This document shows positions 8,018-16,117 of a DNA stretch of 64,000 nucleotides, in pieces. The translations under genes were made by a program, and so were the position numbers. A model generated the notes under the pieces. That model had not been told where the DNA came from, made no database searches, and saw nothing but the letters and a program-made list of their open reading frames with translations. This DNA comes from Bacillus sp. SLBN-46. GTDB taxonomy: Bacteria > Bacillota > Bacilli > Bacillales > Cytobacillaceae. Location: contig NZ_JAVIZM010000001.1 in assembly GCF_031453555.1 (NCBI RefSeq), forward strand, positions 502,001-566,000, read 5' to 3'. Every line of letters starts with the position of its first letter. Position 1 is the first letter of the stretch.

Positions 8018-9253
8018 TTATGCTTTTTGTTCGGTTAGCTTGATGATCTCAATGACTGTTTGGGTAGCCTTGATCATGTTGTCGACGGAAATGAACTCAA
8101 ATTTTCCGTGGAAGTTTTCGCCACCGGTAAAAATATTCGGTGTGGGCAGTCCCATATAGGAAAGCTGTGAGCCGTCCGTACCGCCGCGAATTGGTTTGGT
8201 GATTGGTTCGATGCCTAAGCTCACCATCGCTTCGTGGGCAATATCAACGATTTCCATGACCGGTTCAATTTTTTCCTTCATGTTGTAATATTGGTCATTC
8301 AGTTCAAGGGTAATGGTGCCCTCGCCATACTTCTCTTTCAGCTCAGTCACAATGCCTTCGAGGGTGGCCTTTCTAGCGTGGAAGGTTTCGCGATCATGAT
8401 CACGGATAATATAGTTCAGCTTTGTTAGCTCAACATCGCCATTAAATGAAATCAGATGATAAAAGCCTTCATATCCTTCTGTATGCTCTGGCGCCTCCCC
8501 TGCCGGTAGCTTACTATGTAATTCCATGGCAATTTTCATGGAGTTGACCATTTTGTTTTTAGCTGATCCGGGATGAATGTTGTTTCCCTTGATGGTAATT
8601 TTTGCTCCGGCTGCATTAAAGCTTTCGTACTCTAACTCTCCTAGTGGACCGCCATCAACCGTGTAGGCATGCTTCGCATTGAACGCCGCAACGTCAAACT
8701 TATGTGGCCCCCTGCCAATTTCCTCGTCCGGTGTGAACGCAACGCGGACTGCACCGTGCTTGATTTCTGGATGGTTGATAAGGTACGCCATAGCTGTCAT
8801 GATTTCGGTGATGCCCGCTTTGTTGTCCGCACCAAGAAGGGTTGTGCCATCTGTGGTGATTAATGTGTGCCCTTTATAGGTAGGCAGGCTTGGGAAATCT
8901 TTTGGTGACATGACTACATTTAGTGCTTGGTTTAGGATGATTTCACCGCCATCGTAGTTTTCAACAATCTGTGGGTTGACGTTTGTTCCAGTGAAGTCTG
9001 TGGCTGTATCGACGTGTGCAAGGAAGCCAATGGTAGGAACTGCTGGTTTCTCGGTGTTGGCGGGTAAGGTCGCCATCACGTAGGCGTTCTCGTCGATTGT
9101 TACGTCGTGCATGCCAATTGATTTTAATTCGTTGACGAGCATGTGGGCTAATGTCCACTGCCCATCTGTCGATGGACAGGTCTCGCTGCTCTCATCGGAT
9201 TGTGTGTCGATTTTTACATAGGAAGTAAATCTTTCAATAAGCTCATTTTTCAA
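8018..9253 (-). CDS. pepT: Peptidase T (tripeptide aminopeptidase)
   Basis: A 411-residue M20 metallopeptidase that removes the N-terminal residue from tripeptides in the cytoplasm. Seen: [12 protein letters not shown] (first zinc ligand), [16 protein letters not shown] (bridging Asp), [12 protein letters not shown] (catalytic Glu), [14 protein letters not shown] and the terminal [23 protein letters not shown]. Length equals B. subtilis PepT. The start codon is TTG at 9253, chosen because AAAGGGGAG lies 9 bases upstream; no ATG fits. Confidence 0.97.
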   Translation of the reverse strand: MKNELIERFTSYVKIDTQSDESSETCPSTDGQWTLAHMLVNELKSIGMHDVTIDENAYVMATLPANTEKPAVPTIGFLAHVDTATDFTGTNVNPQIVENYDGGEIILNQALNVVMSPKDFPSLPTYKGHTLITTDGTTLLGADNKAGITEIMTAMAYLINHPEIKHGAVRVAFTPDEEIGRGPHKFDVAAFNAKHAYTVDGGPLGELEYESFNAAGAKITIKGNNIHPGSAKNKMVNSMKIAMELHSKLPAGEAPEHTEGYEGFYHLISFNGDVELTKLNYIIRDHDRETFHARKATLEGIVTELKEKYGEGTITLELNDQYYNMKEKIEPVMEIVDIAHEAMVSLGIEPITKPIRGGTDGSQLSYMGLPTPNIFTGGENFHGKFEFISVDNMIKATQTVIEIIKLTEQKA

Positions 9254-9353
9254 TTCACTGCACTCCCCTTTTTAAGTATATTCAAGGTTATCATACCACT
9301 TTATGGGAGGGGTTACATCAAATTCAAAACAAGTGTTGAGGTCTCGACTAGGG

Positions 9354-9504
9354 GTTGCGATCTCTAATTGGCGGATGGCGTGCTCCAATTGGCGGATAGT
9401 GAGTTGCAATCAGCGGATAACGAGTGTCAATCAGCGCAAAGCGATCTAATTGGCGGATAGCGGATCGCAATCAGCGGATAAAGTGCTCCAATCAGCGCAA
9501 TGCC
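9354..9504. repeat. Array of seven 21-bp degenerate direct repeats
   Basis: The core AATTGGCGGAT or AATCAGCGGAT/AATCAGCGCAA recurs at 9366, 9387, 9408, 9429, 9448, 9469 and 9490: steps of 21, 21, 21, 19, 21 and 21 bases. Linkers between cores share GTGCTCC, GAGTTGC or CGATC. It fills most of the 266-base gap between pepT and the NERD gene (transcribed away from and toward it on the minus strand). Units abut without spacers of unique sequence, so it is not a CRISPR. Role unknown. Confidence 0.8.
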
Positions 9505-9519
9505 ATCTAAAATAGGTAA

Positions 9520-10482
9520 CTAAGGTTTCTTAATCAGTTTACTAAGATCCGCCCTATATAAACGGTACCTATTTTTTCCTTCAGGTGTTAGATCCATACT
9601 CTGCAAAATACGTTTGGCTGTGTCAATATCATCTACCCCCAAAAACTCCCTACACTCCCGATTCGAAATCGTCCTCTTAAAAATCAAAAACCACTCCCTT
9701 AGGTTTTGCTCATGGGCCAGGTGATCGGTTGCCTCACAAAAAGGGCAATACCACGTTCGAGGCAGCTTCACCATCCCTATCCTGCCGCACCCCCCACACC
9801 TTACGCCTGGTTTAAAATCCTTAAAAGGAATCTTATATGCTTCAGAAATAGGCTTGGGGACAAATGGTTGATGGCTATGGAGAAGTTCAGTAGATAGCCA
9901 GTTAAATGTTTCGTGATCTAACTTCTTTCCATGCTGTGGAAGACTACGAATATAAGTGGGAAGCAAGTTGGGGAATAACAGCTTGGTCTTCGCTGGAGGA
10001 ACCGCAATGATTTGTTTTGGATAAGCGAGGACGACCGCTCCATAAATAGGGAGACGAATATTCCTCCCCTGCAAAAACGTTCCCAATAAATCTTGATTAC
10101 GCTCCAGTTGAACAACCGGGCTCTCGAAGCCATCCTTATGACCGTCCTCCCGCGTTCGAATCAACTGTGGCGGATTATCCTTGAACTCCAGCACACCGCC
10201 AATGTTCTTTACCTCTAAAACCACACCAAACCAAGGTGTCAAAGCAACAGTGTCCATTTGGAATCTTTCATCGGATGAGGGAGATAAATCGTGGAATAAG
10301 TGGTTGGCGAATGAAAAGCTGTGTCGGCGAAAAATCTCAGCAACCCGTTCCTCCCCGCCAATTCCAGCTTCTACAGATGCTTGTTTAGCTGCCAAAACTG
10401 GGAGCAATGAATGGCCGGTAGATAACCTGCTTTGAGCCGCAATCAACCCTTCTAGCGTTAATGAGTAATCTCTATTCTTCAT
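9520..10482 (-). CDS. NERD-domain protein with C-terminal zinc ribbon
   Basis: A 320-residue cytoplasmic protein. Residues about 38-150 form a nuclease-related domain (NERD): GGEERVAEIF, a HDLSPSSDERFQMDTVAL block and the VVLEVKNIGGVLEF motif with the Glu-x-Lys of restriction-like nucleases. Residues about 225-255 hold a CGGCGR...WYCPFCEA zinc ribbon, followed by a helical tail. NERD proteins are thought to act on DNA or RNA, but no activity is firmly assigned. The ATG at 10482 lies 13 bases from GGAGGTG, a rather long spacing. Confidence 0.8.
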   Translation of the reverse strand: MKNRDYSLTLEGLIAAQSRLSTGHSLLPVLAAKQASVEAGIGGEERVAEIFRRHSFSFANHLFHDLSPSSDERFQMDTVALTPWFGVVLEVKNIGGVLEFKDNPPQLIRTREDGHKDGFESPVVQLERNQDLLGTFLQGRNIRLPIYGAVVLAYPKQIIAVPPAKTKLLFPNLLPTYIRSLPQHGKKLDHETFNWLSTELLHSHQPFVPKPISEAYKIPFKDFKPGVRCGGCGRIGMVKLPRTWYCPFCEATDHLAHEQNLREWFLIFKRTISNRECREFLGVDDIDTAKRILQSMDLTPEGKNRYRLYRADLSKLIKKP

Positions 10483-10604
10483 ACAAATAGTACGTCACCT
10501 CCATAAAAAATAAACCCTACCTTATGCATCGTACCACTGCCATACGCCTCATACTATGCCTATCACAATAAATACAAATTTTTGTAAAAAATTAAGGTTG
10601 ACCA

Positions 10605-10660
10605 CCATTGACCACTAGAGTCAACCGGAGTAGAATATAATTGACTCAAGTGGTCAATGG
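10605..10660. promoter_or_regulatory. SigA-type promoter inside a 20-bp inverted-repeat operator
   Basis: TTGACC (10608-10613), a 17-base spacer and TAGAAT (10631-10636) form a good housekeeping promoter. It is flanked by two arms, CCATTGACCACTAGAGTCAA at 10605-10624 and TTGACTCAAGTGGTCAATGG at 10641-10660, which are inverted copies differing at one position, 16 bases apart. The TetR-family gene starts 23 bases downstream, so autorepression by the regulator is the natural reading. Confidence 0.75.
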
Positions 10661-10682
10661 TTTACCCAAGGAGGGCGCACAT

Positions 10683-11306
10683 ATGTATTCCAAATTTCTC
10701 AACCTTGATTCAGAAAAACAAAACCGAATTATTAATGCCGCAATCAAAGAATTTGCTCAAAAGGGATATAGCAACGCCTCGACCAATGAAATCGTGAAGG
10801 AAGCAGGCATTTCAAAAGGGTTGCTGTTTCATTATTTTCAAAACAAAAAGCAGTTGTTTCTCTTTTTATTCGATTCTTGCGTGGAACTCATCACGGATGA
10901 CTTTTACAAAAAAATCGATTTAACGGAAACAGACTTTTTCCAGAGAATCCGCCAGTCCGTTTTAATCAAAATGGAACTCCTGGCCCAATACCCAAACATC
11001 TTCAAATTCGTCGAAAAAGCTTATTTGGATGACTCGGCTGACATCCAAACGGAAATGCAGAAGAAAATCAGAGAACTAAATCACATCAATATCGGAAAAA
11101 TTTACGAAGGCATTGACGTTTCTAAGTTTAGAGACGATATCGATATTCAAAAGATCTTTAAGATTATCACATGGACCTTTGAAAAATTAAGTGACGAGGA
11201 ACTTTACAAAGCGAAGCTGTTACCTAATTATGAAATCGATTATCAAAAGGTCCAAAAAGAAGCAGAAGAATATTTTGAGATACTCATTAAGTGCTTTTAT
11301 AAATAG
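10683..11306 (+). CDS. TetR/AcrR-family transcriptional regulator
   Basis: A 207-residue repressor. The N-terminal helix-turn-helix is typical (IINAAIKEFAQKGYSNASTNEIV, then AGISKGLLFHYFQNKKQLF). The remaining 140 residues are the variable ligand-binding, dimerising part. The start at 10683 is chosen over the in-frame upstream TTG at 10641 because AAGGAGGG lies 8 bases before it. It heads a four-gene cluster with an ABC ATPase and two permeases at 6-22-base spacing. It probably represses that cluster through the inverted repeat over its own promoter; the inducer is unknown. Confidence 0.93.
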   Translation: MYSKFLNLDSEKQNRIINAAIKEFAQKGYSNASTNEIVKEAGISKGLLFHYFQNKKQLFLFLFDSCVELITDDFYKKIDLTETDFFQRIRQSVLIKMELLAQYPNIFKFVEKAYLDDSADIQTEMQKKIRELNHINIGKIYEGIDVSKFRDDIDIQKIFKIITWTFEKLSDEELYKAKLLPNYEIDYQKVQKEAEEYFEILIKCFYK

Positions 11307-11318
11307 GGGGTTGTGACG

Positions 11319-12203
11319 ATGAATGTGATTGAAATTAATAATCTGACAAAGATGTATGGCAAATCACGAGGCATCACTGATATTAGCTTTCATGTGGAGG
11401 AAGGCGAAATCTTTGGTTTCATTGGGCCCAACGGTGCAGGAAAATCAACAACCATCCGAACACTTCTGTCGCTGATTTATCCAACCAGTGGCAGTGCGAC
11501 CATCTTTGAGAAGGATTGCATTAAGTTTGCCCCGGAAATAAAACGGGAAATTGGCTACCTTCCATCAGAGGTTTTTTACTATGACAATATGAAAGTAAAA
11601 GACTTATTAAACTACTCAGCTAGTTTTTATAAAAAGGATTGCAGTAAGAGAATCAAAGAATTAGCGGAAATCATGAACTTGGATCTGAATAAAAAAATCG
11701 ATGACCTTTCTTTAGGGAACAAAAAGAAGGTAGGAATTGTCCAGGGACTGCTCCATGAGCCAAAGCTTATCATCTTAGACGAACCAACGAGCGGCTTGGA
11801 CCCACTAATGCAGCAAAAATTCTTTGAATTACTGGAGGAAGAAAATAAAAAGGGTGCAACGATTCTTTTTTCATCACATATCCTCAGTGAGGTTCAGAGA
11901 CTGTGTAATCGAGTGGCTATAATTAAAGAAGGGAAAATCGTAACCGTCGAAAAGATTAGTACCTTAAAGGAAAATACCTACAAAAAGTTCAAAGTTGAAA
12001 CAATAGACCAACAGGATCCTGCTTATTTTAATATCAGCGGCGTCAATAATTTAACCGTAAAGGACCACGTGACGAGCTTTATTTTTAAAGGGAATATTAA
12101 TACCATCATGAAAAAGATAGCGGATATTGAGATTGCGAATCTTTGGATAGAAGAGCCAGATCTTGAGGAGATCTTTATGCATTACTACGAAAAGGAGGCG
12201 TAA
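11319..12203 (+). CDS. ABC-2 type exporter, ATP-binding subunit
   Basis: A 294-residue CcmA-type ATPase: Walker A GPNGAGKST near residue 39, signature LSLGNKKK, Walker B LIILDEPTSGLD and switch FSSHIL. The last 80 residues form the usual C-terminal extension of drug or bacteriocin exporters. The ATG at 11319 is preferred over the GTG at 11313 because AGGGGG then has 8-base spacing. It is followed by two ABC-2 permeases and preceded by the TetR gene. The substrate is unknown; this TetR-ATPase-permease-permease layout is common for exporters of toxic amphiphiles. Confidence 0.93.
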   Translation: MNVIEINNLTKMYGKSRGITDISFHVEEGEIFGFIGPNGAGKSTTIRTLLSLIYPTSGSATIFEKDCIKFAPEIKREIGYLPSEVFYYDNMKVKDLLNYSASFYKKDCSKRIKELAEIMNLDLNKKIDDLSLGNKKKVGIVQGLLHEPKLIILDEPTSGLDPLMQQKFFELLEEENKKGATILFSSHILSEVQRLCNRVAIIKEGKIVTVEKISTLKENTYKKFKVETIDQQDPAYFNISGVNNLTVKDHVTSFIFKGNINTIMKKIADIEIANLWIEEPDLEEIFMHYYEKEA

Positions 12204-12209
12204 GGAACG

Positions 12210-13007
12210 ATGAATATCTTTTTCCATGAATTAAAAGCTTATCGGAAGTCGACGATTATTTGGACGGTATCATTAATTCTGGTTACCCTGCTGTTCATGT
12301 CCATGTTCCCTGCGTTTGCGCGTGATGCCGAGGAATTCAAAAAGCTTTTGGAAGGTTATCCTGAAGGGGTAAGGAAAGCGATCGGTTTGAATCTGGAAAA
12401 TTTGTTTTCTATTCTCGGATTCTATTGTTATGCCTTATCGTTTATCACCCTTTGCGGTGCCATTCAGGCTATGAATCTCGGAACGTCTATTATCAGCAAG
12501 GAGGTACGTGAAAAAACGGCCGACTTTCTGTTAACGAAGCCAGTTACAAGGACAACAATTGTAACCTCTAAGCTGTTGGCGGCCTTCTCGTCCCTCGTCA
12601 TAACAAATATAGTGTATATTGCGGCGGCGTCAATCATTGCATCGCAGGTGAAGACGGAGGATTTCAGCTTAAAACTACTAATCTTGCTGTCACTTACCGT
12701 CTTTTTTATTCAACTGATTTTTTTAGCAATTGGTATCATTGTTTCGGTTGTAGTTCCTAAGATTAAATCCGTGTTGGCGGTATCTCTTAGCACCGTGTTT
12801 GCCTTCTATTTCTTAGGCATGCTTAGTGCGACTTCAGGAGAGGAAGGAAAACGGTATCTTTCCCCCTTTAAATATTTTGACACGGCCTATATTCTGAAAC
12901 ATTCAGCATATGAAATATCATTTATGATCACGGGATTGATTGTGATTGTGGTGGCCATCGGAGCGAGTTATGTTGTTTATACCAAGAAGGACATCCATGC
13001 TGTTTAA
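12210..13007 (+). CDS. ABC-2 type exporter permease 1
   Basis: A 265-residue integral membrane protein with about six hydrophobic segments (residues about 18-38, 65-90, 112-135, 145-170, 178-200 and 235-258). The conserved KEVREKTADFLLTKPVTR stretch, just before the third segment, is a hallmark of this permease family. It starts 6 bases after the ATPase stop behind AAAGGAGGCG. It is clearly paralogous to the next gene, with which it probably forms a heterodimeric channel. Confidence 0.9.
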   Translation: MNIFFHELKAYRKSTIIWTVSLILVTLLFMSMFPAFARDAEEFKKLLEGYPEGVRKAIGLNLENLFSILGFYCYALSFITLCGAIQAMNLGTSIISKEVREKTADFLLTKPVTRTTIVTSKLLAAFSSLVITNIVYIAAASIIASQVKTEDFSLKLLILLSLTVFFIQLIFLAIGIIVSVVVPKIKSVLAVSLSTVFAFYFLGMLSATSGEEGKRYLSPFKYFDTAYILKHSAYEISFMITGLIVIVVAIGASYVVYTKKDIHAV

Positions 13008-13028
13008 GGTAAATGGAGGGGTAAACTC

Positions 13029-13826
13029 ATGAATATTTATCGAAAAGAATTGAAATCTCACCGGAAATCGCTCATCTTTTGGTGCATTGGAGTCATCCTC
13101 ATGGTGGCATCAGGTATGAACAAATACTCTAGTTTGTATTCTTCAGGGCAATCGATGAATGACCTGATGGCCGATATGCCTAAGTCAATGCAAGCCATCA
13201 TGGGGGTCGGTGCCTTTGATTTATCCAAGGCGAGCGGGTATTATGGCATGCTGTTTTTATATTTGGTCTTGATGGCAACCATTCATGCTGCGATGCTTGG
13301 AGCGACTATTATTGCTAAAGAGGAACGTGATAAAACCTCGGAGTTTTTATTCGTCAAACCCGTATCGAGGGAAAAGATCATTACGGCCAAGCTGTTGGCT
13401 GCCTTCACGAATATCGTTATCTTTAATCTCGTTACGTTTGTATCATCGGTCGTTATTGTCGGGAAAGTCAGCGACGGCGAAAAGATAAACGGGCATATCG
13501 CTTTAACGATGCTCGGCATGTTTAGTTTGCAGCTGTTGTTTATGGTCATTGGCAGTGCCATTGCGGCCTTTAAAAAGAGGCAGAAAACAGCCGCATCCAT
13601 GGCTACAGCCATTCTTTTGCTTACGTTTGTTCTATCGGTTGTCATTGATTTAAATGAGGATTTAGACATTCTTAAATATCTGACCCCTTTCAAATATTTT
13701 GAAGCAAAGCATATGATGGTTGGTGATGGGCTGGAGGCTGTATTTGTTGTTTTATCACTCCTTATCACTGCGGTCCTTACTTATGGTACCTTTGCTTTTT
13801 ATAAAAAAAGAGATTTAAACGGGTAA
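13029..13826 (+). CDS. ABC-2 type exporter permease 2
   Basis: Also 265 residues with the same six-segment layout and a KEERDKTSEFLFVKPVSR cytoplasmic motif matching that of the preceding permease. The two share the opening (FxxELKxxRKS) and the closing PFKYF block, indicating tandem duplication. It begins 21 bases after permease 1 behind TGGAGGGG. It is the last gene of the TetR-controlled cluster; no clear hairpin terminator is visible in the 76 bases that follow. Confidence 0.9.
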   Translation: MNIYRKELKSHRKSLIFWCIGVILMVASGMNKYSSLYSSGQSMNDLMADMPKSMQAIMGVGAFDLSKASGYYGMLFLYLVLMATIHAAMLGATIIAKEERDKTSEFLFVKPVSREKIITAKLLAAFTNIVIFNLVTFVSSVVIVGKVSDGEKINGHIALTMLGMFSLQLLFMVIGSAIAAFKKRQKTAASMATAILLLTFVLSVVIDLNEDLDILKYLTPFKYFEAKHMMVGDGLEAVFVVLSLLITAVLTYGTFAFYKKRDLNG

Positions 13827-13902
13827 AACTCCCCCCTTCCTTTTATTCATTTAACAATAGTGTTAATATAAGAAAATGAATTGGTAAAAGGAGGATAAAT
13901 AG

Positions 13903-14250
13903 ATGACACAGAATGAAAACCAAACACTACCGCCAAAAACTTGTTCCGTTGAGCGTTTAGTGACAATGGAAGAAGACGTGAAAAAGGTCTTAGCTGGTGA
14001 AAAGACAGCGACTCGCAGAAATGGAAGATACGCGGATCCAGGTGAAATTATGACACTTGAGGGCCGTCAATTTGTCGTTGATAAGGTGTACTCACAGAGT
14101 TTAGGTGAATTAACTGACGATGATGCTCGCCGCGAGGGCTTCAACAATGTGGAAGAATACAAACAATCCATCCTAAGCATCCATCCAGGAATGCCATGGC
14201 TGCCGCAAATGCGCGTATGGGTACATGAATTCAGCCCTGTTCAGGATTAA
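13903..14250 (+). CDS. ASCH-domain protein
   Basis: A 115-residue soluble protein. The core (VERLVTMEEDVKKVLAGEKTATRRNGRYADPGEIMTL in two parts) is typical of the ASCH fold, a PUA-related RNA-binding or nucleoside-acting fold: a Lys/Thr-Arg-Arg active-site-like stretch followed by a beta barrel. The tail HPGMPWLPQMRVWVHEF closes the barrel. ASCH relatives include YqfB, an amidohydrolase of N4-acetylcytidine, but I cannot tell whether that activity applies. Translation starts behind AAAGGAGGA. Own terminator downstream. Confidence 0.8.
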   Translation: MTQNENQTLPPKTCSVERLVTMEEDVKKVLAGEKTATRRNGRYADPGEIMTLEGRQFVVDKVYSQSLGELTDDDARREGFNNVEEYKQSILSIHPGMPWLPQMRVWVHEFSPVQD

Positions 14251-14262
14251 TAATTGTAATTT

Positions 14263-14292
14263 GAGGCTGGCCTTAGGGCCGGCTTCTTTTTT
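14263..14292 (+). terminator. Rho-independent terminator of the ASCH gene
   Basis: Stem GGCTGGCC / GGCCGGCT (one G-T pair) with a TTAG-type loop, followed by CTTTTTT. Confidence 0.8.
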
Positions 14293-14388
14293 ATCCCCGA
14301 TATTTTGAAAGTCTAATTAATTGTTTAATAAAGGAAAACAAAACTATAATAGCATTATTAAAGTTGGCTGACAGGTTGGGGTGGAATT

Positions 14389-16116
14389 ATGAAGTTTCTG
14401 TCAAAATACACAAAGAAGTACTGGAAAACCTTTTGCTTAGCAGTTTTATTTCTCACCTTTGAGGCAATCAGCGACCTGCTGCAGCCCACGATTATGGCAA
14501 AAATCATTGATGAAGGAGTAGCGAATAGAGACATTCATTATGTATTAAAAATGGGCGGACTGATGCTGTTGATCACAGCCTTTGGTGCAGTAAGTGCATC
14601 AACAAGGAGTGTCTTAGCGAGCATTGTTTCACAAAGCTTTGGAACAGAATTAAGGTCCGATTTATTTAAAAAAATTCAATCCCTTTCGTTTAAAAACCTC
14701 GATAAGTTTGACCGCGCGTCCTTAATTACTCGTCTGACAAACGATGTGACACAAGTGCAGGTATTCGGTAATGGATTGATGCGGATTTTTGTAAAAGCCC
14801 CGCTTTTAGCGATTGGCGGCTTAATAATGGCGACGCGGTTGAATTTGCATTTATCGGTTGTGTTAGCTGTGGTAGTGCCTATTGTAGCGCTATTAATTAT
14901 TTTTAACTTAAAATTAGGATTCCCCCTATTTTCCAAGGTACAAATGGCATTGGATCGGGTGAATTCTGTAATGAGGGAATATTTATCAGGGGTTCGTGTG
15001 GTAAAGGCCTTTAATCGTTTTGATGTGGAAATTGGTAAATTCAGCAAGGCAAATGATCATTTTAAGGATCAATCTGTCACAGCTAGCCGCCTCATGGCCA
15101 CCTTTAGCCCAGCGATCATGCTGACAGTCAATCTGGGGATTGTTGTCGTCCTTTGGATTGGTGGGTTAGGCGTGGATTCCGGTGGGATCCAGGTTGGCCA
15201 TATTATTGCTTTTACCAACTATATGACTCAAATCTTATTTTCCTTGATGATGATTTCTATGGTATTCAATATGTTTGTCCGGGCAAAGGCCTCAGCAGGG
15301 AGAATCGATGATGTATTTTTACTAGAAGATTCCTTTACCTGGGATCAGGAGGACCTTCATAGTCAAACGGAAAAAGGAAGAATTGATTTTGAAGATGTTA
15401 CCTTTGCCTACGAAGGAACAACAGGTGAACCCATTCTAAAACATATTAATCTCACCATACGTTCTGGAGAAACGGTTGGAATCATTGGTTCAACTGGTTC
15501 AGGGAAAAGTACCCTGGTCAACCTGATTCCCCGCTTTTACGACGTCAACAGTGGGACGATAAAAGTAGATGGTGAAAATATTCAACGAGTAAATCCCAAG
15601 AAGCTGAGAGAGAAAATTGCGATTGTCCCGCAGAAAAACATCTTATTCTCGGGAAGTGTGGCGGAAAATCTCCGCTGGGGAAAAGAGGATGCAACCGAGG
15701 AAGAAATGGTAACTGCAGCATCAATGGCCGGAGCGCACGACTTTATCAATGCTTCACCTGAAGGCTATCACACAAGAATTGGCCAAGGCGGGGTTAATTT
15801 TTCAGGAGGGCAGAAACAGCGGATTTCGATTGCCAGAGCGTTAATAAAAAGACCGGAGATTTTAATCCTTGATGATAGTACAAGTGCCGTGGACGTGGCA
15901 ACTGAGGCGAAAATCAAAACAGCCTTAAAAAAGTATGCCAAAGGGCTTACCTGTTTACTAATTGCCCAGCGGATTACCTCTATCATGGATGCCGATAAAA
16001 TCGTTGTTCTTGATCACGGAGAACTAGTTGGGGTTGGCACCCATCAGGAGCTAATTGAGACGTGTAAAGTGTATCAAGAAATCTACCAATCTCAAATCGG
16101 CAAGGAGGGGTTGTAA
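14389..16116 (+). CDS. Heterodimeric ABC exporter subunit with degenerate ATP site (YfiB-like)
   Basis: A 575-residue half-transporter: six membrane helices (residues about 15-310) followed by an ATPase domain. Walker A is GSTGSGKST and the signature FSGGQKQR. After Walker B (ILILD) the catalytic Glu is replaced by Asp (DDSTSAVD), and the switch His is Gln (LIAQRITS). This is the signature of the inactive-site partner in asymmetric exporters such as BmrC/BmrD, LmrC/LmrD or YfiB/YfiC. The next gene follows at once with canonical residues. Probable role: ATP-driven export of drugs or lipophilic compounds across the cytoplasmic membrane. Start behind GGGGTGG with adequate spacing. Confidence 0.92.
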   Translation: MKFLSKYTKKYWKTFCLAVLFLTFEAISDLLQPTIMAKIIDEGVANRDIHYVLKMGGLMLLITAFGAVSASTRSVLASIVSQSFGTELRSDLFKKIQSLSFKNLDKFDRASLITRLTNDVTQVQVFGNGLMRIFVKAPLLAIGGLIMATRLNLHLSVVLAVVVPIVALLIIFNLKLGFPLFSKVQMALDRVNSVMREYLSGVRVVKAFNRFDVEIGKFSKANDHFKDQSVTASRLMATFSPAIMLTVNLGIVVVLWIGGLGVDSGGIQVGHIIAFTNYMTQILFSLMMISMVFNMFVRAKASAGRIDDVFLLEDSFTWDQEDLHSQTEKGRIDFEDVTFAYEGTTGEPILKHINLTIRSGETVGIIGSTGSGKSTLVNLIPRFYDVNSGTIKVDGENIQRVNPKKLREKIAIVPQKNILFSGSVAENLRWGKEDATEEEMVTAASMAGAHDFINASPEGYHTRIGQGGVNFSGGQKQRISIARALIKRPEILILDDSTSAVDVATEAKIKTALKKYAKGLTCLLIAQRITSIMDADKIVVLDHGELVGVGTHQELIETCKVYQEIYQSQIGKEGL

Positions 16117-16117
16117 G

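Noticed and set aside
9354..9504. CRISPR array
   Set aside because: Units of 21 bases abut with only short, similar linkers; there are no unique spacers of usual length and no cas genes.
13283..13768. 161-codon minus-strand ORF
   Set aside because: Antisense shadow of ABC permease 2; no ribosome binding site and no recognisable protein features.
16055..16117. Upstream extension of the second ABC exporter subunit
   Set aside because: The extension lies inside the first subunit's gene; AAGGAGGGG precedes the ATG at 16118.
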